From NCBI RefSeq assembly GCF_002018875.1, contig NZ_MVOL01000016.1, positions 87,703-151,702 of the forward strand: DNA of 64,000 nucleotides. The letters run 5' to 3'. Each line of letters starts with the position of its first letter. Position 1 is the stretch's first letter. A program made the position numbers and the translations under genes. Source of the DNA: Pseudomonas sp. MF4836. GTDB lineage: Bacteria > Pseudomonadota > Gammaproteobacteria > Pseudomonadales > Pseudomonadaceae. Of the stretch, positions 39,992-47,800 are shown piece after piece. The notes beneath the pieces were generated by a model, which did not search any database, was not told where the DNA came from, and was given only the letters and a program-made list of their open reading frames with translations.

Positions 39992-41020
39992 ATGCGTTCA
40001 TCGAAAGTCATTCATGTGGTCAGCTGCCACGCCGAAGGCGAAGTCGGCGATGTGATCGTCGGCGGCGTCGCACCGCCCCCGGGGGCCACGGTGTGGGAGC
40101 AATCGCGCTGGATCGCCCAGGACCAGACCCTGCGCAACTTCGTGCTCAACGAACCGCGCGGCGGGGTGTTCCGCCACGTCAACCTGCTGGTGCCGGCCAA
40201 GGACCCACGGGCGCAGATGGGCTGGATCATCATGGAGCCGGCCGACACTCCGCCGATGTCCGGCTCCAACTCGCTGTGCGTGGCCACGGTGCTGCTCGAC
40301 AGCGGCATCCTGCCGATGACCGAACCGCAGACGCACCTGGTGCTCGAAGCTCCCGGCGGCTTGATCGAAGTCGTGGCCGAGTGCCGCGATGGCAAGGTGC
40401 AGCGGGTGGAGGTGAAGAACGTGCCGTCATTCGCCGACCGTCTGGACGCCTGGATCGAGGTCGAGGGCCTGGGTTCGCTGCAGGTCGACACGGCCTATGG
40501 CGGCGACAGCTTTGTGATCGCCGATGCCCAGCGCCTGGGCTTTGCCATCCGCCCAGACGAGGCCCGGGAGCTGGTGGAGATCGGCCTGAAAATCACCCGC
40601 GCGGCCAACGAACAACTGGGTTTTGTGCACCCTCTGAACCCTGAGTGGTCGCATATTTCGTTCTGCCAGATCGCCGCGCCCATCGTCAATGAGAACGGCG
40701 TGGCCACCGGCGCCAACGCGGTGGTGATCCAACCCGGCAAGATCGACCGCTCCCCCACCGGCACCGGGTGTTCGGCGCGCATGGCGGTGCTCCAGGCCAA
40801 GGGCTTGATGCAGGTGGGCGAGCGCTTTATCGGGCGCTCGATCCTCGGTTCCGAGTTCCATTGCCGCATCGATTCCCTGACCGAAGTGGCCGGGCACCCG
40901 GCCATTTACCCGTGCATTTCCGGGCGCGCCTGGATCACCGGCACCCATCAATTGCTGCTCGACCCCAGCGATCCGTGGCCTGAAGGCTACCGGTTGTCGG
41001 ACACCTGGCCCGGCGCCTGA
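39992..41020 (+). CDS. Proline-racemase superfamily enzyme, Ser/Cys type
   Basis: A 342-residue enzyme of the proline racemase/hydroxyproline epimerase/trans-3-hydroxyproline dehydratase superfamily. The first catalytic position, Cys in racemases and epimerases (MCGHG), is Ser90 here in PPMSGSNSLC. The second, in SPTGTGCSARM, is Cys260. RNFVLNEPRGG, HVNLLVPAKDP and SILGSEFHCRI are further family marks. Ser/Cys members are known outside the classic Cys/Cys epimerases and include dehydratase-like activities. The exact reaction cannot be set from sequence. It is in the ABC operon. Confidence 0.8.
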   Translation: MRSSKVIHVVSCHAEGEVGDVIVGGVAPPPGATVWEQSRWIAQDQTLRNFVLNEPRGGVFRHVNLLVPAKDPRAQMGWIIMEPADTPPMSGSNSLCVATVLLDSGILPMTEPQTHLVLEAPGGLIEVVAECRDGKVQRVEVKNVPSFADRLDAWIEVEGLGSLQVDTAYGGDSFVIADAQRLGFAIRPDEARELVEIGLKITRAANEQLGFVHPLNPEWSHISFCQIAAPIVNENGVATGANAVVIQPGKIDRSPTGTGCSARMAVLQAKGLMQVGERFIGRSILGSEFHCRIDSLTEVAGHPAIYPCISGRAWITGTHQLLLDPSDPWPEGYRLSDTWPGA

Positions 41021-41104
41021 TTTCCAACCCTTTGATTTAAAGCGAGAAAGCCCGAAACCACGGGCCATTTGCAAAATACTGCTGGCCGACCTTAGGTCTT
41101 TCAA

Positions 41105-41120
41105 ATATCGTATACGAAAT
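41105..41120. promoter_or_regulatory. GntR operator, site 3
   Basis: ATATCGTATACGAAAT, identical to site 2, lies 24-39 bases before the DapA-family gene. It implies a second regulated promoter within the cluster after the racemase-family gene. Confidence 0.75.
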
Positions 41121-41143
41121 ACAATTAACAACCGGAGACTACT

Positions 41144-42061
41144 ATGAGCAAGCGCATCAACTGGAGTGGCGTTTTCCCCGCGGTGACCACTCAATTCAAT
41201 GACGACTTCTCCATCAACCTGGAGAAAACCCACCAGGTGATTTCCAACGTGATCCGCGACGGCGTCTCGGGCCTGGTGGTGTGTGGTTCGGTGGGCGAAA
41301 ACACCTCGCTGACCGCCGAAGAAAAAATCGCCGTGACCGAAGTCGCGGTGGATGCCTCCCGCGGCCGGGTCCCGGTGATCTGCGGCGTGGCCGAATTCAC
41401 CAGCGTGCAGGCGGCCAAGGTGGCCAACGCCGTGCGCAAGGTCGGGGTGGACGGGGTGATGCTGATGCCGGCCCTGGTCTACGGCTCCAAGCCATTCGAG
41501 ACCGCCGAGCACTACCGCTACGTGGCCAAGAATGCCGACGTGCCACTGATGGTCTACAACAACCCGCCGATCTACAAAAACGACGTGACCCCGGACATCC
41601 TGATTTCCCTGGCCGACTGCGACAACGTGGTCTGCTTCAAGGATTCTTCCGGCGACACCCGGCGTTTTATCGACGTGCGCAATGAAGTCGGCGACCGCTT
41701 CGTGCTGTTCGCCGGCCTCGACGACGTGGTCCTGGAAAGCCTGGCGGTGGGTGCCGAGGGCTGGGTCTCGGGCATGTCCAACGTGTTCCCCAAGGAAGGC
41801 GAAACCATCTTCCGCCTGGCCAAGGCCGGCCGTTACGAAGAAGCCATGCCGATCTACGAATGGCTGATGCCGATCCTGCACCTCGATGCCCGCCCGGACC
41901 TGGTGCAGTGCATCAAACTGTGTGAAGCCATCGCCGGTCGCGGCAGCGCCCTGACCCGTCCGCCACGCCTGGCCTTGCCGCAAGCCGATCGCGAGTTCGT
42001 CGAGCGCATCATGGCCAAGGCCCTGGCCAACCGTCCGCATCTGCCGGACGTCGGTCTCTGA
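41144..42061 (+). CDS. DapA-family deaminase/lyase (pyrroline-4-hydroxy-2-carboxylate deaminase-like)
   Basis: A 305-residue (beta/alpha)8 class I aldolase-superfamily protein. The Schiff-base Lys166 is in VVCFKDSSGD and the assisting Tyr138 is in LMVYNNPP; GSVGENTSLTAEE is the carboxylate-binding loop. The opening NWSGVFPAVTTQFNDDFSINLE matches the branch that deaminates Delta1-pyrroline-4-hydroxy-2-carboxylate to 2-ketoglutarate semialdehyde in 4-hydroxyproline breakdown. A KGSA dehydrogenase follows two genes later, supporting that role. It has its own GntR site. Confidence 0.82.
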   Translation: MSKRINWSGVFPAVTTQFNDDFSINLEKTHQVISNVIRDGVSGLVVCGSVGENTSLTAEEKIAVTEVAVDASRGRVPVICGVAEFTSVQAAKVANAVRKVGVDGVMLMPALVYGSKPFETAEHYRYVAKNADVPLMVYNNPPIYKNDVTPDILISLADCDNVVCFKDSSGDTRRFIDVRNEVGDRFVLFAGLDDVVLESLAVGAEGWVSGMSNVFPKEGETIFRLAKAGRYEEAMPIYEWLMPILHLDARPDLVQCIKLCEAIAGRGSALTRPPRLALPQADREFVERIMAKALANRPHLPDVGL

Positions 42062-42133
42062 GTGGGTGCCGGGCCGGCCTATACGGCCCGGCCCGGCTTG
42101 CCCGTTACTGCGCCCCCCACAGGAAACGCCAGC

Positions 42134-43537
42134 ATGTCCACTCTTCCAGCCTCCCCCGCTTCCTCGAACCACACCACTCCATCGGGCCTGAAACGGGTCG
42201 TGGCCGCCGCCATGGCCGGTACAGTCGCCGAATGGTATGAATTCTTCCTGTATGGCACCGCCTCGGCCCTGGTCTTCGGCCAGTTGTTCTTCCGCCAGAC
42301 CGACAGCCCCATCGACGGCATCATCGCCGCCTTCGCCCTCTACGCCGTGGGCTTTCTTGCACGCCCCCTGGGCGGCCTGGTGTTCGGTCACTACGGTGAC
42401 AAATTCGGACGCAAGCGCCTGCTGCAACTGAGTTTGGTGGTGGTCGGCATCACCACCTTCCTCATGGGCTGCCTGCCCGGTTTCGACAGTATCGGCTACG
42501 CCGCGCCAGTGTTACTGGTGCTGCTGCGGCTGATCCAGGGCTTCGCCTTTGGCGGTGAATGGGGCGGCGCGATTCTGCTGGTCTCCGAACACTGTCCGGA
42601 CAACCGTCGCGGCTTCTGGGCCAGTTGGCCCCAGGCCGGGGTTCCGGCCGGCAACCTGGTGGCCACCGTGGCGCTGTTGCTGCTGTCGTCGAACCTGTCC
42701 GAAGAACAGTTCCTGTCCTGGGGCTGGCGCGTGGCGTTCTGGTTCTCGGCGGTGGTGGTGCTGATCGGCTACTGGATCCGCACCAGTGTGGATGACGCGC
42801 CAATCTTCAAGGAAACCCAGGCCCGCCAGGCCAAAAACAAGGTCCAGCAGCTGGGGGTGGTCGAAGTCCTGCGCCACCACTGGCGGTCGGTGCTGGTGGG
42901 GATTGGCGCGCGCTTTGCGGAAAACATCCTGTATTACACCGTGGTCACCTTCTCCATCACCTACCTCAAGCTGGTGGTGCACAAGGACACCACCGAGATC
43001 CTGCTGCTGATGTTCGGCGCGCACCTGCTGCACTTTTTCATGATCCCGCTGATGGGCTACCTGTCGGATCTGGTGGGGCGCAAACCGGTGTACCTGACCG
43101 GTGCCGTGCTCACCGCGTTCTGGGGCTTTGTCGGCTTTCCGATGATGGACACCGGCAACAACTGGCTGATCATGGCCGCCATCACCCTGGGCCTGGCCAT
43201 CGAGTCCATGACCTATGCGCCCTACTCGGCGCTGATGGCCGAGCTGTTCCAGACCCACGTGCGCTACACCGCGTTGTCGCTGTGCTACCAGGTGGCGCCG
43301 ATCTTCGCCGGCTCCCTGGCGCCGCTGATCGCCATCACCCTGCTGAACAAGTACCACAGCTCCACACCCATCGCCTGGTACCTGGTGGGCGCCGCGCTGA
43401 TCTCCATCGTCGCCGTCGGCCTGACCCGCGAGACCCGGGGCAAGTCGCTGCATCAAGTGGATGCCGAAGCGGCCGTGCGGGTTGCCGCCCACGATGCTGC
43501 GCAAACCGCCCCGGGCCGGGGTAATTCGCTGGCCTGA
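42134..43537 (+). CDS. MFS metabolite:H+ symporter (MHS family)
   Basis: A 467-residue transporter with 12 predicted helices. AGTVAEWYEFFLYGTASALVFGQLFF begins the MHS family. GHYGDKFGRKRLL is the MFS loop 2-3 motif, GFAFGGEWGGAILLVSEH the helix-5 region, and GYLSDLVGRKPVY the second half motif. The family imports organic acids, proline and betaines. The ATG at 42134 follows an AGGAAACGC ribosome site. Its place suggests a second uptake route for the same substrate or an intermediate. Confidence 0.88.
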   Translation: MSTLPASPASSNHTTPSGLKRVVAAAMAGTVAEWYEFFLYGTASALVFGQLFFRQTDSPIDGIIAAFALYAVGFLARPLGGLVFGHYGDKFGRKRLLQLSLVVVGITTFLMGCLPGFDSIGYAAPVLLVLLRLIQGFAFGGEWGGAILLVSEHCPDNRRGFWASWPQAGVPAGNLVATVALLLLSSNLSEEQFLSWGWRVAFWFSAVVVLIGYWIRTSVDDAPIFKETQARQAKNKVQQLGVVEVLRHHWRSVLVGIGARFAENILYYTVVTFSITYLKLVVHKDTTEILLLMFGAHLLHFFMIPLMGYLSDLVGRKPVYLTGAVLTAFWGFVGFPMMDTGNNWLIMAAITLGLAIESMTYAPYSALMAELFQTHVRYTALSLCYQVAPIFAGSLAPLIAITLLNKYHSSTPIAWYLVGAALISIVAVGLTRETRGKSLHQVDAEAAVRVAAHDAAQTAPGRGNSLA

Positions 43538-43567
43538 GCCATGAACCCACCACTCAAGGAGCCTTGC

Positions 43568-45148
43568 ATGACCCAGATCATCGGCCACAACTACATCGGC
43601 GGCGCCCGCAGCGCCGCCGGCAACCGCACCCTGCACAGCCATGACGCCAGCAGTGGCGAAGCCCTGCCCTACCGCTTTACCCAGGCCACCGAGGCCGAAG
43701 TCGATGCCGCCGCTCGCGCCGCAGCGGCGGCCTACCCGGCATTTCGCAGCCTGGCGGCCAGCCGCAGAGCGCAATTTCTGGACGCCATCGCCGAGCAACT
43801 GGATGCCCTTGGCGATGATTTCGTGGCCCTGGTGGGTCGCGAAACCGCGCTGCCGGCCGGGCGGATCCAGGGCGAGCGCGGGCGCACCAGCGGCCAGATG
43901 CGGCTGTTTGCCGAAGTGCTGCGCCGGGGTGATTTTTACGCCGCGCGGATCGACCGCGCCCTGCCCGAACGCCAGCCGCTGCCCCGGGTCGACCTGCGCC
44001 AATGCCGCATGGGCGTCGGCCCGGTGGCGGTGTTTGGCGCCAGCAACTTCCCCCTCGCTTTCTCCACCGCCGGCGGCGATACCGCTGCCGCGCTCGCCGC
44101 GGGCTGCCCGGTGGTGTTCAAGGCCCACAGCGGCCATATGGCCACGGCCGAGTGGGTGGCCGATGCGATCCTGCGCGCCGCCGAACAGACCGGCATGCCG
44201 CCGGGGGTGTTCAACATGATCTATGGCGCCGGGGTCGGCGAGGCCCTGGTCAAGCACCCGGCGATCCAGGCCGTGGGCTTTACCGGTTCGCTCAAGGGTG
44301 GAAGGGCCCTGTGCGACATGGCCGCCGCCCGGCCGCAGCCGATCCCGGTGTTTGCCGAGATGAGCAGCATCAACCCAGTACTGGTACTGCCGGAAGCGCT
44401 GCGGGTGCGCGGTGAGAAAATCGCCGCCGAACTGACGGCTTCAGTGGTCCAGGGCTGTGGTCAGTTCTGTACCAACCCGGGGTTGGTGCTGGGCCTGCGC
44501 AGCGCGCAATTCAGCGCATTCAGCGAACGCCTCGCGGCGCTGCTGGGGGAACAGCCGGCGCAGACCATGCTCAACGCCGGAACCCTGGCCAGTTACGCCA
44601 AAGGCGTGGCAGCGCTGCATGAGCATCCGCGCATCCAGCACTTGTCCGGGCGTGAGCAACAGGGGCCACAGGCGCAGCCGCAGTTGTTCAAGGCCGATGT
44701 CAGCCTGTTGCTGGAGGGTGACCCGTTGTTGCAGGAAGAGGTGTTCGGCCCGGCCACGGTGCTGGTGGAAGTGGCGGACATGGCGCAACTGCAACAGGCC
44801 TTGCAGGCCCTGCACGGGCAACTGACGGCGACCCTGATTGGCGAGGCCGATGAGTTGCAGGGCCATGGCGAGCTGCTGGCGCTGCTGGAACAGAAGGTCG
44901 GCCGGGTGCTGTTCAACGGCTACCCGACCGGGGTCGAAGTCTGCGATGCGATGGTCCATGGCGGCCCTTACCCGGCCACCTCGGATGCCCGCGGAACCTC
45001 GGTCGGCAGCCTGGCCATCGAGCGCTTCCTGCGCCCGGTGTGCTACCAGAACTGCCCCGACGCCCTGCTCCCCGAAGCCCTGCAAAACGCCAACCCCTTG
45101 CACCTCAACCGCCTGATCGACGGCCAAAACAGCCGCAGCGCCGTGTAA
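43568..45148 (+). CDS. Ketoglutarate-semialdehyde dehydrogenase (type III-like)
   Basis: A 526-residue aldehyde dehydrogenase of the KGSADH branch. The cofactor region is VAVFGASNFPLAFSTAGGDTAAALAAGCPVVFKAHSGH, the catalytic Glu lies in FAEMSSINPV and the Cys in VQGCGQFCTNPG. FSxxxGDT and GYPTGVEV are typical of this branch, which oxidises 2-ketoglutarate semialdehyde to 2-ketoglutarate with NAD(P)+. AAGGAG 6 bases upstream fixes the ATG at 43568. It is the final step expected for 4-hydroxyproline catabolism and ends the cluster before a REPIN hairpin. Confidence 0.87.
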   Translation: MTQIIGHNYIGGARSAAGNRTLHSHDASSGEALPYRFTQATEAEVDAAARAAAAAYPAFRSLAASRRAQFLDAIAEQLDALGDDFVALVGRETALPAGRIQGERGRTSGQMRLFAEVLRRGDFYAARIDRALPERQPLPRVDLRQCRMGVGPVAVFGASNFPLAFSTAGGDTAAALAAGCPVVFKAHSGHMATAEWVADAILRAAEQTGMPPGVFNMIYGAGVGEALVKHPAIQAVGFTGSLKGGRALCDMAAARPQPIPVFAEMSSINPVLVLPEALRVRGEKIAAELTASVVQGCGQFCTNPGLVLGLRSAQFSAFSERLAALLGEQPAQTMLNAGTLASYAKGVAALHEHPRIQHLSGREQQGPQAQPQLFKADVSLLLEGDPLLQEEVFGPATVLVEVADMAQLQQALQALHGQLTATLIGEADELQGHGELLALLEQKVGRVLFNGYPTGVEVCDAMVHGGPYPATSDARGTSVGSLAIERFLRPVCYQNCPDALLPEALQNANPLHLNRLIDGQNSRSAV

Positions 45149-45152
45149 CCGC

Positions 45153-45210
45153 AGCCTGGCGGCAGCGGCTACAGCGTTCGGCTTCCGCCTGTAGCCGCTG
45201 CCGCCAGGCT
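45153..45210. repeat. REPIN hairpin
   Basis: A perfect 22-bp inverted repeat (45153-45174 and 45189-45210) around a 14-base loop; its core is GCAGCGGCTACAG. Same REP family as the array at 34783-35105 and the pair at 50119-50238. It lies just after the dehydrogenase gene and may protect the 3' end of the transcript. Confidence 0.75.
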
Positions 45211-45234
45211 CGGCTACAGGTGCTGTTCCTTCTC

Positions 45235-45354
45235 TCAACGGTGGTAGCCATACCCATAACGCCAGCAGCATGGATGAGGGTGGCCGTAGAAGACGCAGCC
45301 GTTGAGGGTCAACAGCACCGCGACACAAGCGAGTAATTTAAGACAGCGGGACAT
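45235..45354 (-). CDS. Tiny His/Tyr-rich lipoprotein
   Basis: A 39-residue frame. The signal peptide KLLACVAVLLTLNGC ends in a lipobox LNGC, leaving a mature tail of about 20 residues rich in His, Tyr, Cys and Gly (CVFYGHPHPCCWRYGYGYHR). The clustering of Cys and His could bind metal; this is only an observation. It lies between the REPIN and the YXWGXW-type gene, facing the opposite way. There is no family assignment. Confidence 0.5.
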   Translation of the reverse strand: MSRCLKLLACVAVLLTLNGCVFYGHPHPCCWRYGYGYHR

Positions 45355-45618
45355 GGAAAATTCCTCATGGGTTCAATGGCGGTAGCCCTGCAGCAAGCCA
45401 GGAACGGCAACAACGTTCTCTGCCCTGGTAACCCTTGAACGGGGGCAGTGCCCGGAATCCGTCGGCCGCTGCCGAGATTTTTCATGCCGCCGAGGGCCCG
45501 CCATGCAATGGGCGGCCCGGTGAAAAAAAACAGCGTGGCTCGCGACGGATCTTTTCCCTATCTATCGTTCAACCCATCAGCTGCGTTCATTGGCGAACGC
45601 AGGCCTGAAGGAGTTGCC
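45355..45618. other. Intergenic control region
   Basis: This 264-base gap holds the promoter of the minus-strand mini-lipoprotein and that of the YXWGXW gene. GAAAAAAAACAGCG near 45522 and CCTATCTATCG near 45558 are the only notable tracts. No gene or clear dyad is seen. Confidence 0.4.
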
Positions 45619-45936
45619 ATGAAGCTTGCCCGCCCCCTGCTTGCGTTACGCCATGCCTTGCTGATTCCGCTGGCACTCATGGCCCTGGCGAGTGCCCCGT
45701 CCTATGCCCAGACCGAGGTCATCATTCGCCAGGCGCCGCCGCCCATGCAGTACGAGCGCACGCCCGGGCCACGCCCCGGCTACGCCTGGGATCGTGGGCA
45801 TTGGCGCTGGAGCGGTCGCGGTTATGTCTGGGCTCCCGGCTATTGGCAGCCGATGCGCGGCGCGCGCTGGATACCCGGCCACTGGCAGGCGCGCGGGCCG
45901 AACTGGTACTGGAAAGAAGGCCATTGGGTGCGCTGA
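45619..45936 (+). CDS. YXWGXW-repeat secreted protein
   Basis: A 105-residue exported protein: signal peptide ALLIPLALMALASAPSYA, then an Arg/Trp/Tyr-rich mature part with RPGYAWDRGHWRW, YVWAPGYWQP, RWIPGHWQA and NWYWKEGHWV. These W-x-P-G-x-W units are the YXWGXW repeat seen in small periplasmic proteins near metal and stress genes. GAAGGAG precedes the ATG at 45619. It lies just before an ECF sigma/anti-sigma/sensor operon and may be one of its targets or a periplasmic partner; that link is inferred. Confidence 0.75.
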   Translation: MKLARPLLALRHALLIPLALMALASAPSYAQTEVIIRQAPPPMQYERTPGPRPGYAWDRGHWRWSGRGYVWAPGYWQPMRGARWIPGHWQARGPNWYWKEGHWVR

Positions 45937-46011
45937 GCCTGTGACCGGCGCCTGGCCCCCGTGCCCGGCGCCAGCCCCTGCTACCCGGCCAACGCACCGA
46001 GAACCGCCGAT

Positions 46012-46593
46012 TTGAACGAACCTGATCCGGACATCGAGTTGTTGACCCGCATCGGCAACAACGAACCCCAGGCTGTCGATGAAATGGTGTCGCGCAAGCT
46101 ACCGCGCCTGCTGGCCCTGGCCGGGCGCCTGCTGGGTGACGCCGATGAAGCCCGGGACGTGGCCCAGGAAAGCTTTCTACGGATCTGGAAACACGCCGCC
46201 AGCTGGCGCGCCGGCCAGGCACGTTTCGACACCTGGCTGCACCGGGTGGCCTTGAACCTGTGCTACGACCACCTGCGGCGGCGCAAGGAGCGGCCCTGGG
46301 CCGACGCCGACGAACTGCCCGAAGTGATCGACCCGGCGCCGCGCCCCGAGGAGCAACTGGAGGCCAGTGCCCGCAGCGCGCAAATGGAAGCAGCCCTGGC
46401 TGCGCTGCCCGAGCGCCAGCGCGAAGCCATCGTGCTGCAGTACTACCAGGAGCTTTCGAACATCGAGGCCGCGGCGCTGATGAACATCAGCGTCGATGCC
46501 CTGGAAAGCCTGCTCTCGCGGGCCCGGCGCAACCTGCGCAGCTACCTTGCCGAACCATCCGGTACTGCCGACCTAGGAAGGGGAAAACCATGA
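46012..46593 (+). CDS. ECF-family RNA polymerase sigma factor (CnrH-like position)
   Basis: A 193-residue sigma factor. Region 2 is LLALAGRLLGDADEARDVAQESFLRIWKHAASWR, continuing FDTWLHRVALNLCYDHLRRRK. Region 4 is ALAALPERQREAIVLQYYQELSNIEAAALMNISVDALESLLSRARRNLR. The start is taken as the TTG at 46012 (GAGAACC upstream); a GTG at 45961 is in frame. Its stop overlaps the ATG of the anti-sigma gene. The order sigma, small one-helix membrane protein, periplasmic sensor matches CnrH/CnrY/CnrX-type metal signalling. Confidence 0.85.
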   Translation: MNEPDPDIELLTRIGNNEPQAVDEMVSRKLPRLLALAGRLLGDADEARDVAQESFLRIWKHAASWRAGQARFDTWLHRVALNLCYDHLRRRKERPWADADELPEVIDPAPRPEEQLEASARSAQMEAALAALPERQREAIVLQYYQELSNIEAAALMNISVDALESLLSRARRNLRSYLAEPSGTADLGRGKP

Positions 46594-47024
46594 CGCCCGA
46601 ACGCTTTGGTCACTTAGCCGACGCCTACGGTGCCGACTTGCGACGCTGGCCCGTCGCCGAACAAGCCGCAGCCCAGGCCCTGCTTGCCAGCGGCGCGGGC
46701 CCGGTGCAGGACGCCTTGCGCCAGGCCCGCGAGCTCGACCAGTGGCTCGACAGCCATCAACTGGCGCCCTCCCCTGCGGGCCTGGCCCACCAGATCGCGG
46801 CCAGTGCGCCCCGGCCTCGACCGCGCTCGTTCTGGCAGCGCTATGCAGGCTGGCTGTCGCCGGCGGGATTTGTCGGGGTCGGCCTGGCGGGGATCGGCGC
46901 CGGGATGCTGGTGGTGTCCCTGAGCCTGCCATTGCACAGCTCGCCCGAAGCCCTGCCGAGCATCTTCGAACAGAGCGATGCCGAGATCATTCTGAGTACC
47001 CCAGCCGAGGAGATCGAACAGTGA
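46590..47024 (+). CDS. Putative anti-sigma factor (single membrane helix)
   Basis: A 144-residue protein. The cytoplasmic part (ERFGHLADAYGADLRRWPVAEQAAAQALLAS) is helical. One membrane helix follows (GFVGVGLAGIGAGMLVVSLSLPL), with a short periplasmic tail ending DAEIILSTPAEEIEQ. It overlaps the sigma gene upstream (ATGA) and the sensor downstream (GTGA). Position and topology indicate that it holds the sigma factor at the membrane. There is no sequence signature of the usual zinc-containing anti-sigma domain. Confidence 0.7.
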   Translation: MTPERFGHLADAYGADLRRWPVAEQAAAQALLASGAGPVQDALRQARELDQWLDSHQLAPSPAGLAHQIAASAPRPRPRSFWQRYAGWLSPAGFVGVGLAGIGAGMLVVSLSLPLHSSPEALPSIFEQSDAEIILSTPAEEIEQ

Positions 47025-47503
47025 CCCAGCCCAACAAGCCCCTGAAAACCCTGCTGGTGGTGTCGCTGCTGCTCAACGTATTCCTGGTGGGCGGCCTGGC
47101 CGGTGGCCTCTACCAATGGCTGGGGCACAACCGGGCGCAACCCCTGGCCGTGGCGGAGCCCCAGCACGGCCTGCGCAAGGCCCTGGTGCAACTGCCGGAT
47201 GTCAGCCGCCAGCAACTGCGCCAATTGCTGCGCCAGACCCGCATCGACAGCCAACCGTTGCTCCTGGCCGGGCGCCAGGCGCGGCTGGATGTGGTCGAGC
47301 GCCTGCAGCAACCGACCCTCGACCGCAATGCCCTGGACGCCGACCTGGGGCGCGCTCGGGAAGCCGACAGCGCGCTGCGGGCCCGGGTCGAAACCGCCCT
47401 CGCCGACTTTGCCGGCAGCCTCAGCCTGGAAGACCGGCAGAAGCTCGCCGACTCGCTGTACATGCGCGGCCAGGGCAAGGCTCGTCCAGGCAACAAGCAC
47501 TAA
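47021..47503 (+). CDS. Periplasmic heavy-metal-sensor-like protein (CnrX/CpxP fold)
   Basis: A 160-residue protein with an N-terminal membrane anchor (TLLVVSLLLNVFLVGGLAGGLY) and an all-helical periplasmic part: GLRKALVQLPDVSRQQLRQLLRQ, ARLDVVERLQQPTLD and ALRARVETALADFAGSLSLEDRQKLADSL. This four-helix pattern is the heavy-metal-resistance family of CnrX/NccX/ZraP. It has few obvious metal ligands (H50 and a C-terminal KH), so its signal may not be a metal. The GTG at 47021 overlaps the preceding stop. Confidence 0.75.
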   Translation: MTQPNKPLKTLLVVSLLLNVFLVGGLAGGLYQWLGHNRAQPLAVAEPQHGLRKALVQLPDVSRQQLRQLLRQTRIDSQPLLLAGRQARLDVVERLQQPTLDRNALDADLGRAREADSALRARVETALADFAGSLSLEDRQKLADSLYMRGQGKARPGNKH

Positions 47504-47573
47504 GGCGCCGGTGCTACCCGGCGCCGGCGTTTGAACCAGGCCCGACCGTTTATGGGGTCGCCGTGGTCGAGAG

Positions 47574-47597
47574 TCAGTCATACGACCTCATGACTGA
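47574..47597. promoter_or_regulatory. Perfect 8-bp-arm dyad before EamA gene
   Basis: TCAGTCAT (47574-47581) and ATGACTGA (47590-47597) form a perfect inverted repeat with an 8-base spacer, in the 297-base gap before the EamA transporter gene. The regulator is not in the window. Confidence 0.45.
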
Positions 47598-47720
47598 TTT
47601 GCACGACAGCGCTCGCCCGAGACTTCCTCCCGAACATCTCCTTACTCCCCCCGCATTGCAATTCCATGGCGACTACAGGGTTGTCTCCCCTGGACGATTG
47701 CGGTACAAAGCCCAAGCCAA

Positions 47721-47733
47721 GTTGTACGACAAC
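47721..47733. promoter_or_regulatory. GTTGTACGACAAC palindrome
   Basis: GTTGTACGACAAC is a palindromic box (5-bp arms, ACG centre) followed by ATAATAAAAAA, 68 bases before the EamA gene. FadR-type GntR regulators use sites of this shape (TTGTnnnACAA), so this may be a distant regulator's operator. Confidence 0.5.
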
Positions 47734-47800
47734 ATAATAAAAAACCCACTCCGTCCGGCTTCAGCCCTGACCCGGCTCCCCGCGTTCGAGACTCACTGCC

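Noticed and set aside
40427..42427. 666-codon minus-strand frame opposite the racemase-family, DapA and MHS genes
   Set aside because: It spans three well-supported genes and an intergenic gap in the opposite sense; His/Gly/Gln-rich text typical of antisense shadows.
47504..47525. GGCGCCGG/CCCGGCGCC hairpin after the sensor gene as a terminator
   Set aside because: Good stem but no T-run at all; ordinary in GC-rich sequence.
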